A stretch of 64,000 bases of DNA from Rotaria socialis (GCA_905331475.1 CAJNYU010003734.1:186001-250000), one strand, 5' to 3'; positions 29,505-43,098 are shown, counted from the stretch's first letter. Notes: generated by a model from the letters alone, not told the origin. Numbers and translations: made by a program.

Positions 29505-32500
29505 ATCATTTATTTATACATAAAACAGAACATTGTTTTTTCTTCTCTCATCCCTTTACACTTGCAAAATCGAATTCAGTCCATAAAAAAAACTGCGATT
29601 TTTCTGTTCAAAACTAATTTATTAATATTCAGTTTATATCTTCGATTCTCTTTTGCATCTACACACATATATGTATCTATCAACAAGACTTAAATTTACT
29701 TTGATGTATTCATATTATTTCTCCTTGATGTGTGTGCAATGATGATTATATAGGATGGAAATTTATTAAGAATGAAAGAGCAAGTGGAATGTTTATTTTG
29801 AACAACTTTAAGAACAGTGTTGACAACTGTTTACTAAATGATTTATTGTCTTTCTCTCCATAGGTTGACGTGTGTATGCATAATAAGGGTTTGAATTATT
29901 TTTCTACTTTCAGTGTTCTATCGTACTTAATCTTCTTCTGTTTTCTGTTTGTTTGTTTGTTTGTTTGTTTGTTCATTTCTTTTGCCCTTGTCTTTCGATT
30001 TTCTTTGACTAAATAAACTTATAAACGTCTAAAAAAAGCATAAATGTATTCGCTAACTATGATCGATAGTGGACAAAAAACAAATTCTATTGACTTCTAT
30101 AGTTTTAACTATATTGTAAAATAAATATATCGAGAATTTCATAAAAAATTTCAGCGAACATTTTTTCTGTCGTCGATCGAACAAAGTTCGAAATATAAAA
30201 TCTTCCTAAATACTAATTAACACATAAACGATCATAGACAAGAATCTATTAGACAACGACCAAATATATTATATTGATTTAGCATTTTTGATTCCGTTAT
30301 GTCCTGTTTGTTAAACAGATTTCAATCGATCATGTTCAAGAATTTCCGGATAATAATAAAATATCGTTTCTATTATGCATAGATAAACAGATGCTCATAT
30401 AAAAATTGCACTTTTTGACTTATCAATACATGTATGAAAAAAAAATACATATAGCGGAGAGATATCCATGAATGGTATTGAAATGGGTAGTAGCTAATGA
30501 AAGTCTATGAAGACAAAGTCGGAAAAACTTAAAATGTTATTTCACCAATATTTCAAATATCGTTATGATATTTTCTGATTAATTGAAATACGTAGTATTT
30601 TTAATTGTACTCAACTACGCAACTAATATTGACTCTATAGAGAAAATACAAAACATGACTTTTATTATTATTTATAACTACGTTCACTGTTAACATCATG
30701 CCTCGATGTTACTTATGTGATAATTATTTTATATAGTCATTTTCCGGTATAAATTAGAATGATATTAAATATTAAGATTTCATTTTCTCTTTATGTTTTA
30801 CGGGTTGAATTGCTCCAACTATGTCAAAGATACCAAAAATGTCTTTTTTACCTAGATACCTCTGACAACATGTGGGATTTTTCACATCGAATGAAATCTG
30901 TATTTTCTGATATACATAAAAGAGAGAGAGAGTTCGATAGGTTTATATAACAGAGATTAAATATCATATATTCTGACTACAAGAAGATCTTTATCTCTTT
31001 CTACGGACCTTTGTATTCTAATATCATTTTTCGTTTCGTTTCTTAGTTTTATTCGCATCAATATAACAGTGATTCACGTATATTTATATGAAATGAAAAA
31101 TTATACTGAATACATTCATCATGATACCAGAATATTTCTTGTTTATTTGGCTCTTCTCTTATTGGAAAATTTATCCTTTCATTGCAACTTCATTTTACTG
31201 GCATAAATGTATGAATAATATTTCTATATATTTGAATGCGCCGGCTACAGTTATCATATATGATAAAATATGTACACGTATTTTATTGATACAACCCGAT
31301 ATTATCTTTTTGAAAACAATTCGGTTTCTTACATAATTTTACTGATATTTCATCTTGAGTGGCTATCTAAATTGATTTCGAATATAAACGAATATCTCGA
31401 AAATAACATTTTTGTACAACAGTTTCTAGAGAATGATTTCGTTTTACTAGTTTTTTTTGAATTCCTACATGTTGTTGCTAAGTTTTAGGGATAGATTTCG
31501 TTTTCATTTCTATTATTTTCAATATCAGCATGAACGTGTATGGGCGCTGTCTGGTAGATTCAGCGATTGACTTGTTTTTAGCTTCCTTTTTCTTTTATTT
31601 AAGATTCATAATTTATCTATCTATATGTACAGTGTCCTGTATATTCCACCATATATATAGCTTAGGGTTTTATTTTATTTTGAAACTCACAATTTATAGA
31701 TACTAGCACACTATTCTGATTAACAGAAATCTTTAGTTTTAGTTTTTTTTTCTGTGATATCAACATTAGCCTTAAATGATTAATTTTTGTGTTCGAATTT
31801 GAGATCAAACTTTTTACTGCACACATTTATTATAATACGTAGATACCTATGTTGTAACAAACATGATACATTAAATGACACTAAAACTTATAAAAGCTTC
31901 TGCAGTAGCGATAAGGCTCTAACGAGTAGAAGAGCCCATCTATAGTTAGATCGCTGAGAATCAAGTCCAACGAAAGGTCTCTGGGAGAAACGAAAAGTTT
32001 CATTACGAAAAATAACAATGACGAGTAGATAATAGAAAAGTAGAATAGTATTGTATCATGTCAATATAATAAAGTTTCGACTTTTTCCCTTGATTAGTAA
32101 AGTCCTTCTATCCGTTAGTGAACTTTGTGTAGAGTGAACATTTTTAGGATCGTTGACAGTCCTCCCTCGTCACCTTTGTTCGTATAAAATGAGACAGAAG
32201 ATTTGTGAGAGAATCCCAATTTTCAAATATATCTGTTTTCTTTCAGTTTGTTTTTCTCGGTCATTCTGCTTTGTTATATCTGTGATCATCAAAAATCTTC
32301 GTTCATTGAATAATATTTCTCTTTTTCTAGCTAACTGCTAAATATCAACAGATAATTTTAGCTTTCACTATTCATTTCATAACATACAACGATACAATTA
32401 TTGATTTATTATGAATAATCATTTGATATGCTTGATTATCTAGTTAGATAATTTCAAATAAAAATATGTTTATGAAAACTACATCTATTGTACGATTTAA

Positions 32501-32737
32501 TCTGTCATTACTTCATCAGTTTCTCCACTATGAATGATAATTATCGTGGTAACTTCATCATTCTATGATTGGCTAGAATTTTTAGCGAATCATATTTGCC
32601 AAAAGTAAAAAACACTCGATGATATGATGATGATCGGTAATAATTTTTTTTTCTATAATCATCATCAACAGTTGTTTATTGTTATTTTTTTATTTTTTTA
32701 AATTCTATTCATTAAAATTTTTTATTCAATATTTTAG
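29505..32737. other. 3.2 kb gene-less stretch
   Basis: Very AT-rich. It includes a GTTT tandem repeat at 29947-29973 downstream of cullin-2. ORFs of 60-70 codons here (for example 31121-31336) are hydrophobic or low-complexity with no splice partners and look random. No tRNA, transposon ends or coding relic recognised. The last part is the upstream region and 5' UTR of the RNF217-like gene. Confidence 0.5.
29947..29973. repeat. GTTT tandem repeat downstream of cullin-2
   Basis: About seven units of GTTT in the spacer after the cullin-2 gene. Confidence 0.85.
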
Positions 32738-35700
32738 ATGGCAGATAGTATGCAAGAAGAAAGCAATCATTATGATGTTAAACAATGGCAACATTGTTCA
32801 CTATTTAATTTAGATTTATTTAATGATGAACATGATCATTTAAATATAAATAAAGATATAATTAACAATATCAATATTGATGGATGTTGTTGTTCATTAT
32901 CAACACCAAATGTTGATGATTCATCTCGAAAAAAATATTTAAATCATTCATGTTCATTTGCTGTTCTACAAAAAAATTATACAACTCAACTTGAACATGT
33001 TGCTGAAAAATTACTATCAAATGAAACTAGTACAATAAATCATTGTTGTTGCTGTTCAATATATGAAACAAATGATACTAAAGCACAATCACTTAATCGA
33101 AAGATTCTTCTTGGTTCAACAGCTATTCTTGATAATTTCCTTCGAAATAATCTTAAAACATCGTTACTTACTAATTCAAATAATCCTTCATCATCTTCAT
33201 CAGCAGCAACAACAACAGCAACAACAACAACAAATATCAATATAACATCAACAGTTACTGCTAGTAGTAATAATCCAAGACGATGGCATTCCGAACGAGG
33301 TAGTCGTCATACAAATGTTCGTGCTAATTTACCATTAACAATAGCTCAACGTCAAGTGCTCGAACGCTATATGAATTATCCAATTATTAAGCGACCAACA
33401 AACATTCATTCGAATCATCGATCACATCATCGTCAACCAATAACAGGAAAAGTTATTGAAAATACTGGAGCAGCTCTTTCTACTCTTACTGAACAATCAT
33501 TAAACACAACAACACCAATGGTTAATACTACGATGCATGTTCGAAAAAATAGTACATCATTAAATAATACACATCAACGTCAAGTCTGTTCAAATTTATC
33601 ATCAACTACAGCTCATCATAGTACATTAAATAGACAATTGTTTCTGGTTGATAAAATGGAAGATTCACAAAATGATAATAACCATGAACATCAGTCAATA
33701 TCATCATCGCAACTTGATGAACATCATGAATTATCAATTCTACCCGAAACATTAAATTCTCATTCGAATTTATCTGAAACATTATCTCCATGTACGATTT
33801 GTTGCGAATTGAAATGTTTACAAAAACGACCATGTTGCAATTTTTATGTCTGTTCAACATGTATAAGTGTTTATGTTGAACAAAAGATAGAACAAGGTAT
33901 GATTAGTATACAATGTCCAAATCAACAATGTCATATGTTTATGCATCGAGACGAAATACATAAACGTTGCATATCACCAGAAATACGACAGAAATTCACA
34001 CGATTTTTAATTGAGAATAATCGTTCAATCAATATCAAAACATGTCCAAGATGTTCAAATATACATGAAATAGGTATTAAGGAAATACAAGTGATTTTTT
34101 GACTATATAGAACTAATACTTTTTAATTATAGATGTTGAATTATGTCGATCAATGCGACAAGCACCAACAAAAGTTCAATGCGTAGAATGTAATTTAATT
34201 TGGTGTTTTCAATGTCATTCACCATGGCATGATGGCATACAATGTAAAGAATTTCGTCGTGGTGATCGAATGTTAAAAAAATGGGCCAGTGAAGTCCACT
34301 ATGGACAACATAATGCACAACAGTGTCCATCATGCAAAGTGAATATCTTAATCTTATCAGTTAACTTTTATTTATTTATTTATTTATTATAGGTTTATAT
34401 TCAAAGAACTAATGGATGTGATCATATAGTTTGTCTTCGCTGTAAAACTGAATTTTGTTATAAATGTGGCGATCGTTTTCGCGATATTAAATTTATAGGT
34501 TTGTATTTAAATTTCCTTTTACAACATTGACTGAAGTTCAATTGAATAAAAGGTTTTAGGTTACAGAGAAGTTGTATGAGAGAGGTTATGATAAACGTTT
34601 CAATCTTATGTCATGTTTTTTTTCTTACGCTTAAAAAGCATTTTTCTTAAAAATAGTTCACCTTAAAGATTTAGTTTCGATACATTTGAAATAGTATCTC
34701 AAATTAGAGTACCTTTGTCTTTTAAAACTTTTTTGTGCGAATAACAGAAATGATATATTTAAAAAGTCATAAAATATTGTATTTTCATATAAATATGAGA
34801 AACATCAACACTAATTACAATATAGTCTTCTCAGATAATCTACGATGTAGGTTAAAAAAAAGCCATCTCATTTTAAGTACAAAATGACATCAAAACTTAT
34901 CAGTCCTTAGCATACATTCATCTCAACAATATGAAGTAAATAATCTAATATTTGAACTTGATTTGTTCTAGGCGATCATTATAGTGAATTGAGTGTTCTT
35001 GGTTGCAAATATCGCTTTTATCCAGATAATCCATTAAAACGTCGACTTATACGTGGTTCAATTCTCGGTGGAAAGATTCTGGCTGCACCAATCGTTTTGT
35101 GTTTAGCAGTTGTAACTGGTGCCGTGTGTGCTAGTATTGGCTTTCCAGCTTATTGTTGTTTTATGCTTGTTCGACAAATTAAAGTAGAAATCTTGTTTTC
35201 GTTAAATATTTCTACAATTGGAATTCATATTTTCAGGCTAGCCGACGAAAACATCGTCTTGCAACAGCAAAAGAACCTGTTTTAATGAGTTGTAAGTTTT
35301 AAATCAAATCTTCTAGAAATAAATGATTTAATTTTTATTTCAGATAAAGCATTGAATAATACTGTACCACAATTAATTCCACGCGAGCCGATAAATATGA
35401 ACGGTATTAAACCAGGATTTAATTCAATTCGATCAATTATTCCCAATCATAATGGTATTGAAATCGATCTACCGAGTAATGCACCAATTGCTATTTTTGA
35501 TGGTAAAAATATTTCAATTTAATATTTTATGCAAAGGTTCACTTGTTTGTTTTTTAGAATGTGATATTCATATTTCAACAAATCAAAAAGTTTCATTATG
35601 AAAATAAAACTTTCCTTTTCAATATTTTTCTTTCTTCTCCAGATGAGCTAACGATAAATCCCATAGATTCATCATCAATTCATTTTCCCACATTAATCTC

Positions 35701-35746
35701 ATTTACAAGATTGCGCACATCAATCTCAAAATCAAATGAACAATAA
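32738..35746 (+). CDS. RNF217: RNF217-like RBR E3 ubiquitin ligase
   Basis: Seven exons: 32738-34073, 34133-34338, 34393-34498, 34972-35183, 35237-35291, 35344-35502 and 35643-35746; 725 residues. The first ~345 residues are a low-complexity Asn/Ser/Thr/His-rich region. RING1 starts near residue 352 (CTICCELKCLQKRPCC). The IBR contains VQCVECNLIWCFQCHSPWHD. RING2 starts near residue 510 (CPSCKVYIQRTNGCDHIVC) with the catalytic-type Cys in its centre. Then come GDHYSELSVLGCKYRFYP and a hydrophobic segment (ILAAPIVLCLAVVTGAVCAS...), exactly the order of RNF217, which is membrane anchored. RBR ligases pass ubiquitin through the RING2 cysteine. The tail after the membrane segment is longer than I recall for vertebrates. 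RNF19 is the next best family. Confidence 0.9.
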
Positions 35747-36037
35747 AGAAAAATTCTCGTCCATCTATTTTGTTTTAATTTTAAGAGAAATTATTTTATT
35801 GTAACAGATAGTTTGTATATATATATATTTTATTTATTTATGTATCCATATAACTTCTAATGATTCAGTTTCATCCTAGTCACTTGTCGTAGTTCTATTT
35901 TATGCAGTATGTTTCTTCTTTTGTTTTCTTTGTTCTTCAAAAAAAAAAAAACAGTATGTTCAGCTTTTGCTGTTGTATTTAATTATTATAACTACATATA
36001 AATATAATATTTTTTTTTCTATATAAAAACAACAAAG

Positions 36038-39000
36038 ATGATTTTTAAACATTTTCGGATCTATAAAAATATTTGCTTCTGTCGCCATTCATCATCACTA
36101 TCAACAATATTTGCTTTAGCAACTGGTCCTCAACTACGCAGTGGTGTAGCTATTATTCGCGTATCCGGTTCGTTGGCAACACAATCATTGTTAAAATTAA
36201 CAAGAGAAACTAAGCTAGAAAAGTTTAAACCCAAACAATTATATGTAGGAAAGATTTATCATCATAAAACAAATGATTTAATCGATCAATGTATGACTGT
36301 ATGGTTTAAAGGTAAAACTTATTGTTTATTCACAAACAAAATTATATATATAGAAATTCATTGATTTTCTTAGGGCCAAAAAGTTTTACAGGCGAAGATG
36401 TTGTCGAATTGTAAATATGAAAATAGAGTGAAAATTTCAATTAGAATTTTGGTTACATTTTAGTCATATTCATGGATCAAAAGCTGTTGTAGGTGCAATA
36501 TTTTCAGCGCTTAGTTCATTTCCAAATTATCGTCTAGCCGAACCTGGTGAATTTAGTAAACGGTAATAAATCTGTTTTTCTTATATATATAGTACTATGA
36601 AAATAAATTAGTTAATTTAAGATATATTTAGAGCTTATTTAAACGGTCGTTTGGATCTAACTGAAGCAGAAGGTTTAATTGATTTAATTAATGCTCAAAC
36701 TGAACAACAACGTAAACAATCATTATATCAAATGCAAGGTTCATTAAAAGAACTATATGAACGTTGGCGATTAGATTTAGTCAAGTCTTTAGCACATGCT
36801 GAAGCTTATATTGATTTTCATGAAGATCAACATATTGAAAATGATATTTTGTCAGATGGTAAATTCGAATTGAATTCAATTTATTCAACAACTTGATTTT
36901 GTGTTGTTGTAGTTATTAATACAGTTAAAGCAGCTTATAATGCCATGTCAATACATTTACAAGATCAGCGTCGTGGAGAAATTTTACGTGATGGTTGTCG
37001 AGTTGCTATTCTAGGCGCACCTAATGCTGGAAAAGTAGGAAAATAATCAATTGAAAATGTGTCTAACTGAAAATATTTTCTTTTTAGAGTTCACTACTGA
37101 ATATTTTGAGTAAGTACTGTCGATATTATTTCTTAATCTGATGAGTAGAACCGAATCGATGTAAAATTGCAATACAGTGCTGTGAAGACTTGATACCATT
37201 CTTGTGAATTTCATGTCTTGAGTGAAGAACGATTTCCTAGTTATTAATAAAATTTTAGAAATTAAAAATTTGCAGGATACACTAGAGTCCTGCGGGAACA
37301 ACTTTTATTGTTCCCGTTCCCGCGTTCACGTTCCCGTAATGCATTTACAACTTATATGGCCATTTCATTGTGTTTGATTAAAAGGCCTGTTTTTGTGCCC
37401 CATGCTGGGTAACCGCGATATCAGGTGTTTCACAATGTGGCATGGGATAAATTTAGAATAAATTTACGATTGGATATTCGTCTGATGAATCATATAGCTA
37501 GATTCCCCATTTCCAATCAATTTACTTTCTTTCGTTGAGCTTTATATGCACCAAATTTTATACATGTCGACAGCACAACCGCCTAAATCAACGTTATTTA
37601 AAGTTGAAATTCAAATATTAGTAACATCAAATGATCCATCAATTTCGTTTGCAAAACCAGCAAATGCTAAAAGTGAAGTTTGGACAGACTCTTCAAAAGT
37701 TCATTATAAAAATGAAGGTCTTGATTATATAATATGTCCACCATGTAGATATGTATGTATTTCAATTCATATAGATCTGATAGAAAAACTTTCGGGAATA
37801 ACAATTTATAATGCTGTTCCCGGTTCCTGCGGGAAACGGGACGGGGAAAAATCGTTCCCGCAAGATTCTAGGATACGCTCACAACTTTTGTAGAAGTTTA
37901 ATTATTCAAAATTGTTTTTTTTTGACGTATTTCACTATCAACTTGCAATGTTTTTCAGTAATGTATAGTTAAAATAGATTGAATAAAACATAATTTAATT
38001 AAAAAATTATAAATAAAATTTTACTTTACAAAAGTAAAGTTTTGTCTGAATAGCATATCGATGATAAATTTTAATAGAAATATAAGCTTTTTTTTATCAT
38101 TTTCTTGTGGAATCCATAGTTAGCTCTCATATTTCAACTATATATAGTAGATTTTCGTTATTATAAATAAGTTTCGTTACTAGCAACTTCTTTTTTTGAA
38201 ATAGACTTCAGTTTGTTTAATTGTCATGAATAATTATCAAAAATTTAATGACAGGATAAAGTGTTCTCGTCGCATTTTTATCAATGATTTTAAAACACAA
38301 GGAATCCTTTTTTCATTCATTCTACAGTTATCTATTTTTGGATTTCAAGGCTTAACTGTTTTCCTCATTGAACATTTGATCGTTATATTTTTAGCACAAA
38401 AACCAACAGCGATTGTTTCACCTATTGCTGGCACAACACGAGATGTTATCGAGTCAACAATCGATTTAGGTGGATATCCAATAGTGATTTGTGATACAGC
38501 AGGTTTAAGAATAACAGATGATCCCATTGAAAATGAAGGAGTTTTAAGAGCTGTTGATCGGTTAGTTGACTCAGAACAAAGACGTATTTTTAATGAAGCA
38601 TAATCTTCGTTGTTATCTTTTCTATAGAGCAAATACCTGTGATCTTTTGATTATTGTTGTTGATATTAATATGTTATCTCTTCATGATAATCTAAATGAA
38701 CAGATCGATAAACATTTATCTGATTTATTTACAATAAAATCATCTTCATTTAATTCTCTAACAAAATTAATTCTATTGAATAAAATTGATTTAACCAATG
38801 AAAATATTCGACTGAAATTTCAACAATTAAATGATAATATTATACCTATATCATGTACTTCAGGTGTTAATATAGAAGAATTTCTTTCGAAATTAACTAA
38901 ATCAATTGCCGAAAAGTAAAGTCTTATTATCACTAGTTTTCGCTAGATGATTTTGTATCGTTTAGATGTACTGAACCATCATTTACAACACCTTATTTAA

Positions 39001-39203
39001 CGAATGAACGTCATCGAATGTATTTAGCACGCACAGTTGATGACCTGTCAATGTTTCTAACATTTATTAACAATAATCAAGATCTCGTTCTAGCTGTTGA
39101 ATATCTTCGTCTTGCTATTCGATCACTTGGCACAGTGACTGGTGTTGTTTATACAGAAGAATTACTTGATGTTATTTTTCGTGATTTTTGTATTGGAAAA
39201 TAA
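36038..39203 (+). CDS. GTPBP3: GTPBP3 / MnmE mitochondrial tRNA-modifying GTPase
   Basis: Nine exons: 36038-36311, 36374-36410, 36464-36562, 36632-36858, 36913-37034, 37088-37109 (22 nt), 38395-38560, 38628-38915 and 38966-39203; 490 residues (human 492). A basic Ser-rich N-terminus suits mitochondrial import. The MnmE N-domain reads [32 protein letters not shown] and [14 protein letters not shown]. The G domain has G1 GAPNAGKSS (near residues 247-255, split across exons 5 and 6), AGTTRD, G3 DTAG and G4 NKID. The C-terminus is FCIGK, the conserved Cys motif essential in MnmE. With MTO1 it makes the taurinomethyl group at U34 of mitochondrial tRNAs. Intron 6 is 1.29 kb because it carries a hAT element. 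Confidence 0.96.
37283..37870. mobile_element. Non-autonomous hAT element in GTPBP3 intron 6
   Basis: The 588-bp element has long imperfect terminal inverted repeats: TAGAGTCCTGCGGGAAC on the left and, reversed, TAGAATCTTGCGGGAAC on the right, each followed by GTTCCCG/TTCCCGC-rich subterminal sequence. It is flanked by 8-bp direct repeats, GGATACAC (37275-37282) and GGATACGC (37871-37878), one mismatch. An 8-bp duplication and a GC-rich contrast to the AT-rich intron fit the hAT superfamily. Inside, an open frame (from 37546) keeps half of a BED finger ([16 protein letters not shown] then IICPPC) but no transposase core. It therefore looks like a deletion derivative that depends on transposase supplied elsewhere. 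Confidence 0.8.
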
Positions 39204-39289
39204 AAAGAAAATAACATTGTTTTAGAATAAATAACTATTTGTTGACTTTGTTATTATTTCGTTTTAGTTAATAGGAAATATTAATAATC

Positions 39290-40501
39290 ATGTCGATGAT
39301 TACCAATTTATTATCATTCAGATCATCGACTTATTTAGCAAGAAATATTATTCGATCAACTAGTTTGTTAACACAAAATCGTTTTTTATCATCGACATTA
39401 CCGCCATCAAATAAAGCCGACAACAAAAATAGTACTCTACCGAATGAATTACCATTATCGGAAAAGAGAAAAGCTAAATTTAATATTTCATGGAAAAGTA
39501 AGTCAAGTTTATAGATAATATTATAAATTATTTTAACGTCTATACTATTGATCTAATGTATAATTCGAAATTCTATTTTCATTTTTTCTGATTGAAAAGG
39601 AGAAGTAGATAAAAATTAATGGCTTCCATAATGTAGATTGGATTACGATTCATTTTTTAGCTATTTCAAACTATGCGGAAACGATTCATATCATTTTCGA
39701 GTCATTTCTCATGCAAAATGTTCTCTGAAACTGACCCTTGATATATTTATCTTTTAGTATACCTTCGTTTTAATTCATCTATTTTAAATTTTCAATACAT
39801 ACTGTTGTTTCTCGTCATTGTTCTCATATGTAACAGATTGGAAAGATGATGGTTAATATTATTCGTTTATGTTTTTAGCTGTATCTGTAACTTTGCTTGG
39901 CGCTGCTTCATTGATGGGTTTCATTTATTATCTTGATCAACGTAAAGTAAAAAATCGTAAAAAACTTCAACGTGCCGCAGTTGGTAAAATGGCTATTGGT
40001 GGTCCATTTTCATTGATAACACACGAAAAAAAGCCTATCACAGATAAAGATTTTCGTGGCCAATGGTTATTGATTTATTTTGGATTTACTCATTGTCCAG
40101 ATATATGTCCTGAAGAGTTAGAAAAATTAGCTGAAATAACAGAAATTCTTCGTAAACAAAAAAGTAAACATAAACATTCATTTCAACCGATATTTGTTTC
40201 TGTTGACCCTGAACGTGATACACCTGAATTAGTTTCACAGTATATCAAAGATTATTCTCCACATTTTATTGGTTTAACAGGAACACGTGATCAAGTTGCC
40301 GAGATGTGTAAACATTACCGCGTTTACTTTAGTCAAGGACCTAAAATTGGCGATGATTATATTGTTGATCACGCAATTATTATGTATCTAATCAATCCAA
40401 ATGGTGATTTCGTTGATTACTACGGTAGAAATAAGAATGCAAAAGAAGTATCTAGTGCTATTGAGCAACATATGCACGCTTTTAAAGAGACGAATAAATA
40501 A
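39290..40501 (+). CDS. SCO1: SCO1 copper chaperone for cytochrome c oxidase
   Basis: Two exons (39290-39497, 39879-40501; phase 1) encode 276 residues (human SCO1 301). The N-terminus is a mitochondrial-type presequence (MSMITNLLSFRSSTYLARN). One membrane helix follows (VSVTLLGAASLMGFIYYL), then the thioredoxin-like domain. The copper motif CPDIC has its cysteines at about 142 and 146 in FGFTHCPDICPEE. The family motif SVDPERDTPE and the copper-binding His in YIVDHAIIMYLINP are present. SCO proteins deliver copper to the CuA centre of COX2 at the inner membrane. It starts 87 bp after GTPBP3, another mitochondrial gene. SCO1 versus SCO2 cannot be told apart in an invertebrate. Confidence 0.95.
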
Positions 40502-40566
40502 ATCGAGAATATGTTGATTTTCGCTTTTCATGTCATTAGGATGTCTTTTTTTTAGATAATTAATAA

Positions 40567-43098
40567 ATGTCCTCAATGCGAGGTAAATCACGAGTTAGTT
40601 TTGGATATAAACAAGTCAATCGTCGAGGAAATAGTTTAAAATCAACACCAAAAGAATTTCTTAATTATCCCGATGAACAGTATATTGATTTTAGTCAACA
40701 AATAAATAAGAAGCGCTTGCGAGAGTAACTTAGTATATATTGAATTTAAAATATTGGCTTACATTTATTTTCAGCAGATCATATAGTCCGAAACCAAATA
40801 AACAAAAAAAATTCAAACAAGATAATAACTATAATAATAATCATAATAGTTGTTCGTCTTCAAATGATTTTCAAAAGGTAAATTAAGAATAAAAAAAGAC
40901 TGATTCTTGCAATTGGTATCTGTTTTTATTTTGTCAGTTAAACAATGAACTTTTAAATCATTATGCAACAGCAAAACAACTCGAATCTACATTTACTATG
41001 AAATGGAAACTTTGCGAAGATATTTTTTCAATGTTCGTTGGAATTGTTCCACGTAAAATTAAAAATCGGATGTTTTCGATAGCTTCATATTCTTTCGAAT
41101 TATTTAGATTTGGGAGTTTACTTAGTTGGATCAAGTGCAAATGGATTTGCTACGGAAGATACCGATGCCGATATATGTATTGTGATTTCTTCGTATCCTG
41201 TAAATATTTTGAAACTAAAATTAAATAGATTTTTGGAAAACAACAAAAACTACTTTCTTCTTCTTCAGATTGATCAAAAACGTGAAGCAGTCAAATTTCT
41301 TGAAATGGTACGACGAGCTTTACGAAAAAAAATTTGTTCGTATTTGTTTTGTTTTCTGTGTAATTTCTTATCAAGTTTTGTTATTATTTAGTTGCTGGTG
41401 GTTGTGATTTAATACGCGCTCGTGTACCTATTCTTCGATTTACTGATTATGCAACGTAGGATATTTTCTCATGTGAATTATTACAGAAATTTGTATTCAT
41501 GTTATGTTTTAGCCGATTAAAATGTGATGTTAACATTAATAATGTCACCGGCATTCGAAATACAGATTTATTACGGTTTTACTCTGAAACAGATTCAAGA
41601 GTGGCACCACTCGGTTAGTTCCAAGGATTTGATTTTTTTTTATTCTTATTGATGATGTTATAGAATTGATACGCAATTGAAATCATTATATCATTTAAAA
41701 ATAGAACATTCCGTATTATCGAATGAGAAAATATCTAGATTTTTAATTTTTAGTTTCAATTCTTGATATTGTTTGTTCATTTTGACAGACAATGAATTGA
41801 GAATCGATTCAGATTTCTAATCACAATATATTTTATTCAATTAGAACGTTTTTTTAAAGAAACGATTTAAAACGCACTTTTGTCAGCTTTAACAAAACAA
41901 AAAGATCTTGTATTTTTAAAAGTACTCTTCATTTATTCATGTTTTTATTTGAATACAAGAATATTAAAACAAGTAGATAATTTAAATTTTACTTGCTAAT
42001 ATGCATATTGATAAAATATTCTTAGTCATTGTGATTAAGTTATTTTATAGCCAAAATCACTCAGGCATGCTGACTCTATGATAACGGCTGTTCTATTTCT
42101 CGAAGTTGATCTAACTCGAAAATAGTCTGATGAGCTGTTCTACAACTATGCTATAACGGAAGGAAGTTTCAGTCATTTATGTTAATTACATGGTGCTATG
42201 AAAAAGTTTTTATTCTTAGATTTAGAACCAAAAATAGTACTATTTTCTTTTTTCTTTCTAGTCTTAACACTCAAAAGTTGGGCAAAATTCCACAACGTAT
42301 GCCAAGAGAAACGATTAACATTCTGTTTTTAGAAAAATCTGTTGCTGTTTTGTTTTACGTTTAGATTAATGATGCCAGCCAGAAAACATTATCAAGTTAT
42401 TCGATTACATTAATGTGCCTTTTTTATTTACAAGGTAGTTTATTATGGACTTCCATTTTTTAGTAAATTTTTATTATTTCAGCTATTGCACAACCACCAG
42501 TTGTACCAGTTTGGCAAGCACTCTTACCGGTATACCGAATTGATAGAAAAATCATCTTTTTGTTTTTCGAAAATAATGTAGCTTTTCTTCTGTTTCAGGA
42601 TCGTTTTGATGTGAATATTCCTGTGTCACAATTGAAACGGAACGATGAACCAAACTTAATATGGAGATCAGAAAACCAACAAACAGTTGCCGAACTATTT
42701 ATAGGTTTTTTGAGATACTATGCGAAAAATTTCCGGTAAATGCACTTCTTTAAATATGTTTCCTTTTTTGTTTAAAATCATGTTATTTAGATTTGAAAAA
42801 CATGCAATTAGTATTCGAACTGGTCGTTTAATAGATAAAAATGACTTCTTAGATCACGATGTAACAAATTATGGAGATGCTCTATTAGCTATTGAAGGTA
42901 AAAAAGAAAGGATTAGAAAAAGAAAAACCATAGTTTATTATTTTATTTCTTTTAGAACCATTTGATTTATCTAATACAGCTCGGTCTGTTTATGATGACG
43001 ATGAATTTGAACGTATAGTTCGTGTATTTCGTCGAAGCTATTATACTATTGATAAAACGAATTCATTTTCTTCAATCCTAATGGAACAATTTGAATAA
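40567..43098 (+). CDS. TENT2: GLD-2-type cytoplasmic poly(A) RNA polymerase (TENT2)
   Basis: Thirteen exons: 40567-40724, 40775-40877, 40938-41052, 41108-41199, 41269-41335, 41392-41455, 41513-41613, 42262-42296, 42365-42434, 42483-42529, 42599-42735, 42791-42897 and 42956-43098; 412 residues. A basic Asn-rich N-terminus precedes a nucleotidyltransferase domain with LVGSSANGFATEDTDADIC (two catalytic Asp in DxD), CDVNINNVTGIRN (third Asp) and the nucleotide-recognition part INDASQKTLSSYS, EPFDLSNTARSV. GLD-2 lengthens poly(A) tails in the cytoplasm without an RNA-binding domain of its own. Exon 4 starts after a weak 55-nt intron. Intron 7 (648 nt) looks empty. Its start lies 65 bp after the SCO1 stop. 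Confidence 0.92.

Noticed and set aside
31121..31488. Two overlapping hydrophobic ORFs in the 3.2 kb spacer
   Set aside because: Rich in Ile/Phe/Tyr from AT-rich DNA, no family resemblance, no conserved start context.
33040..33240. ORFs antisense to or out of frame with RNF217 exon 1
   Set aside because: Arise from the CAA/ACA repeats; the sense frame is a full RBR ligase.
37546..37893. 115-codon ORF as a host gene
   Set aside because: It lies within the hAT element and shows half a BED finger, so it is transposon derived.
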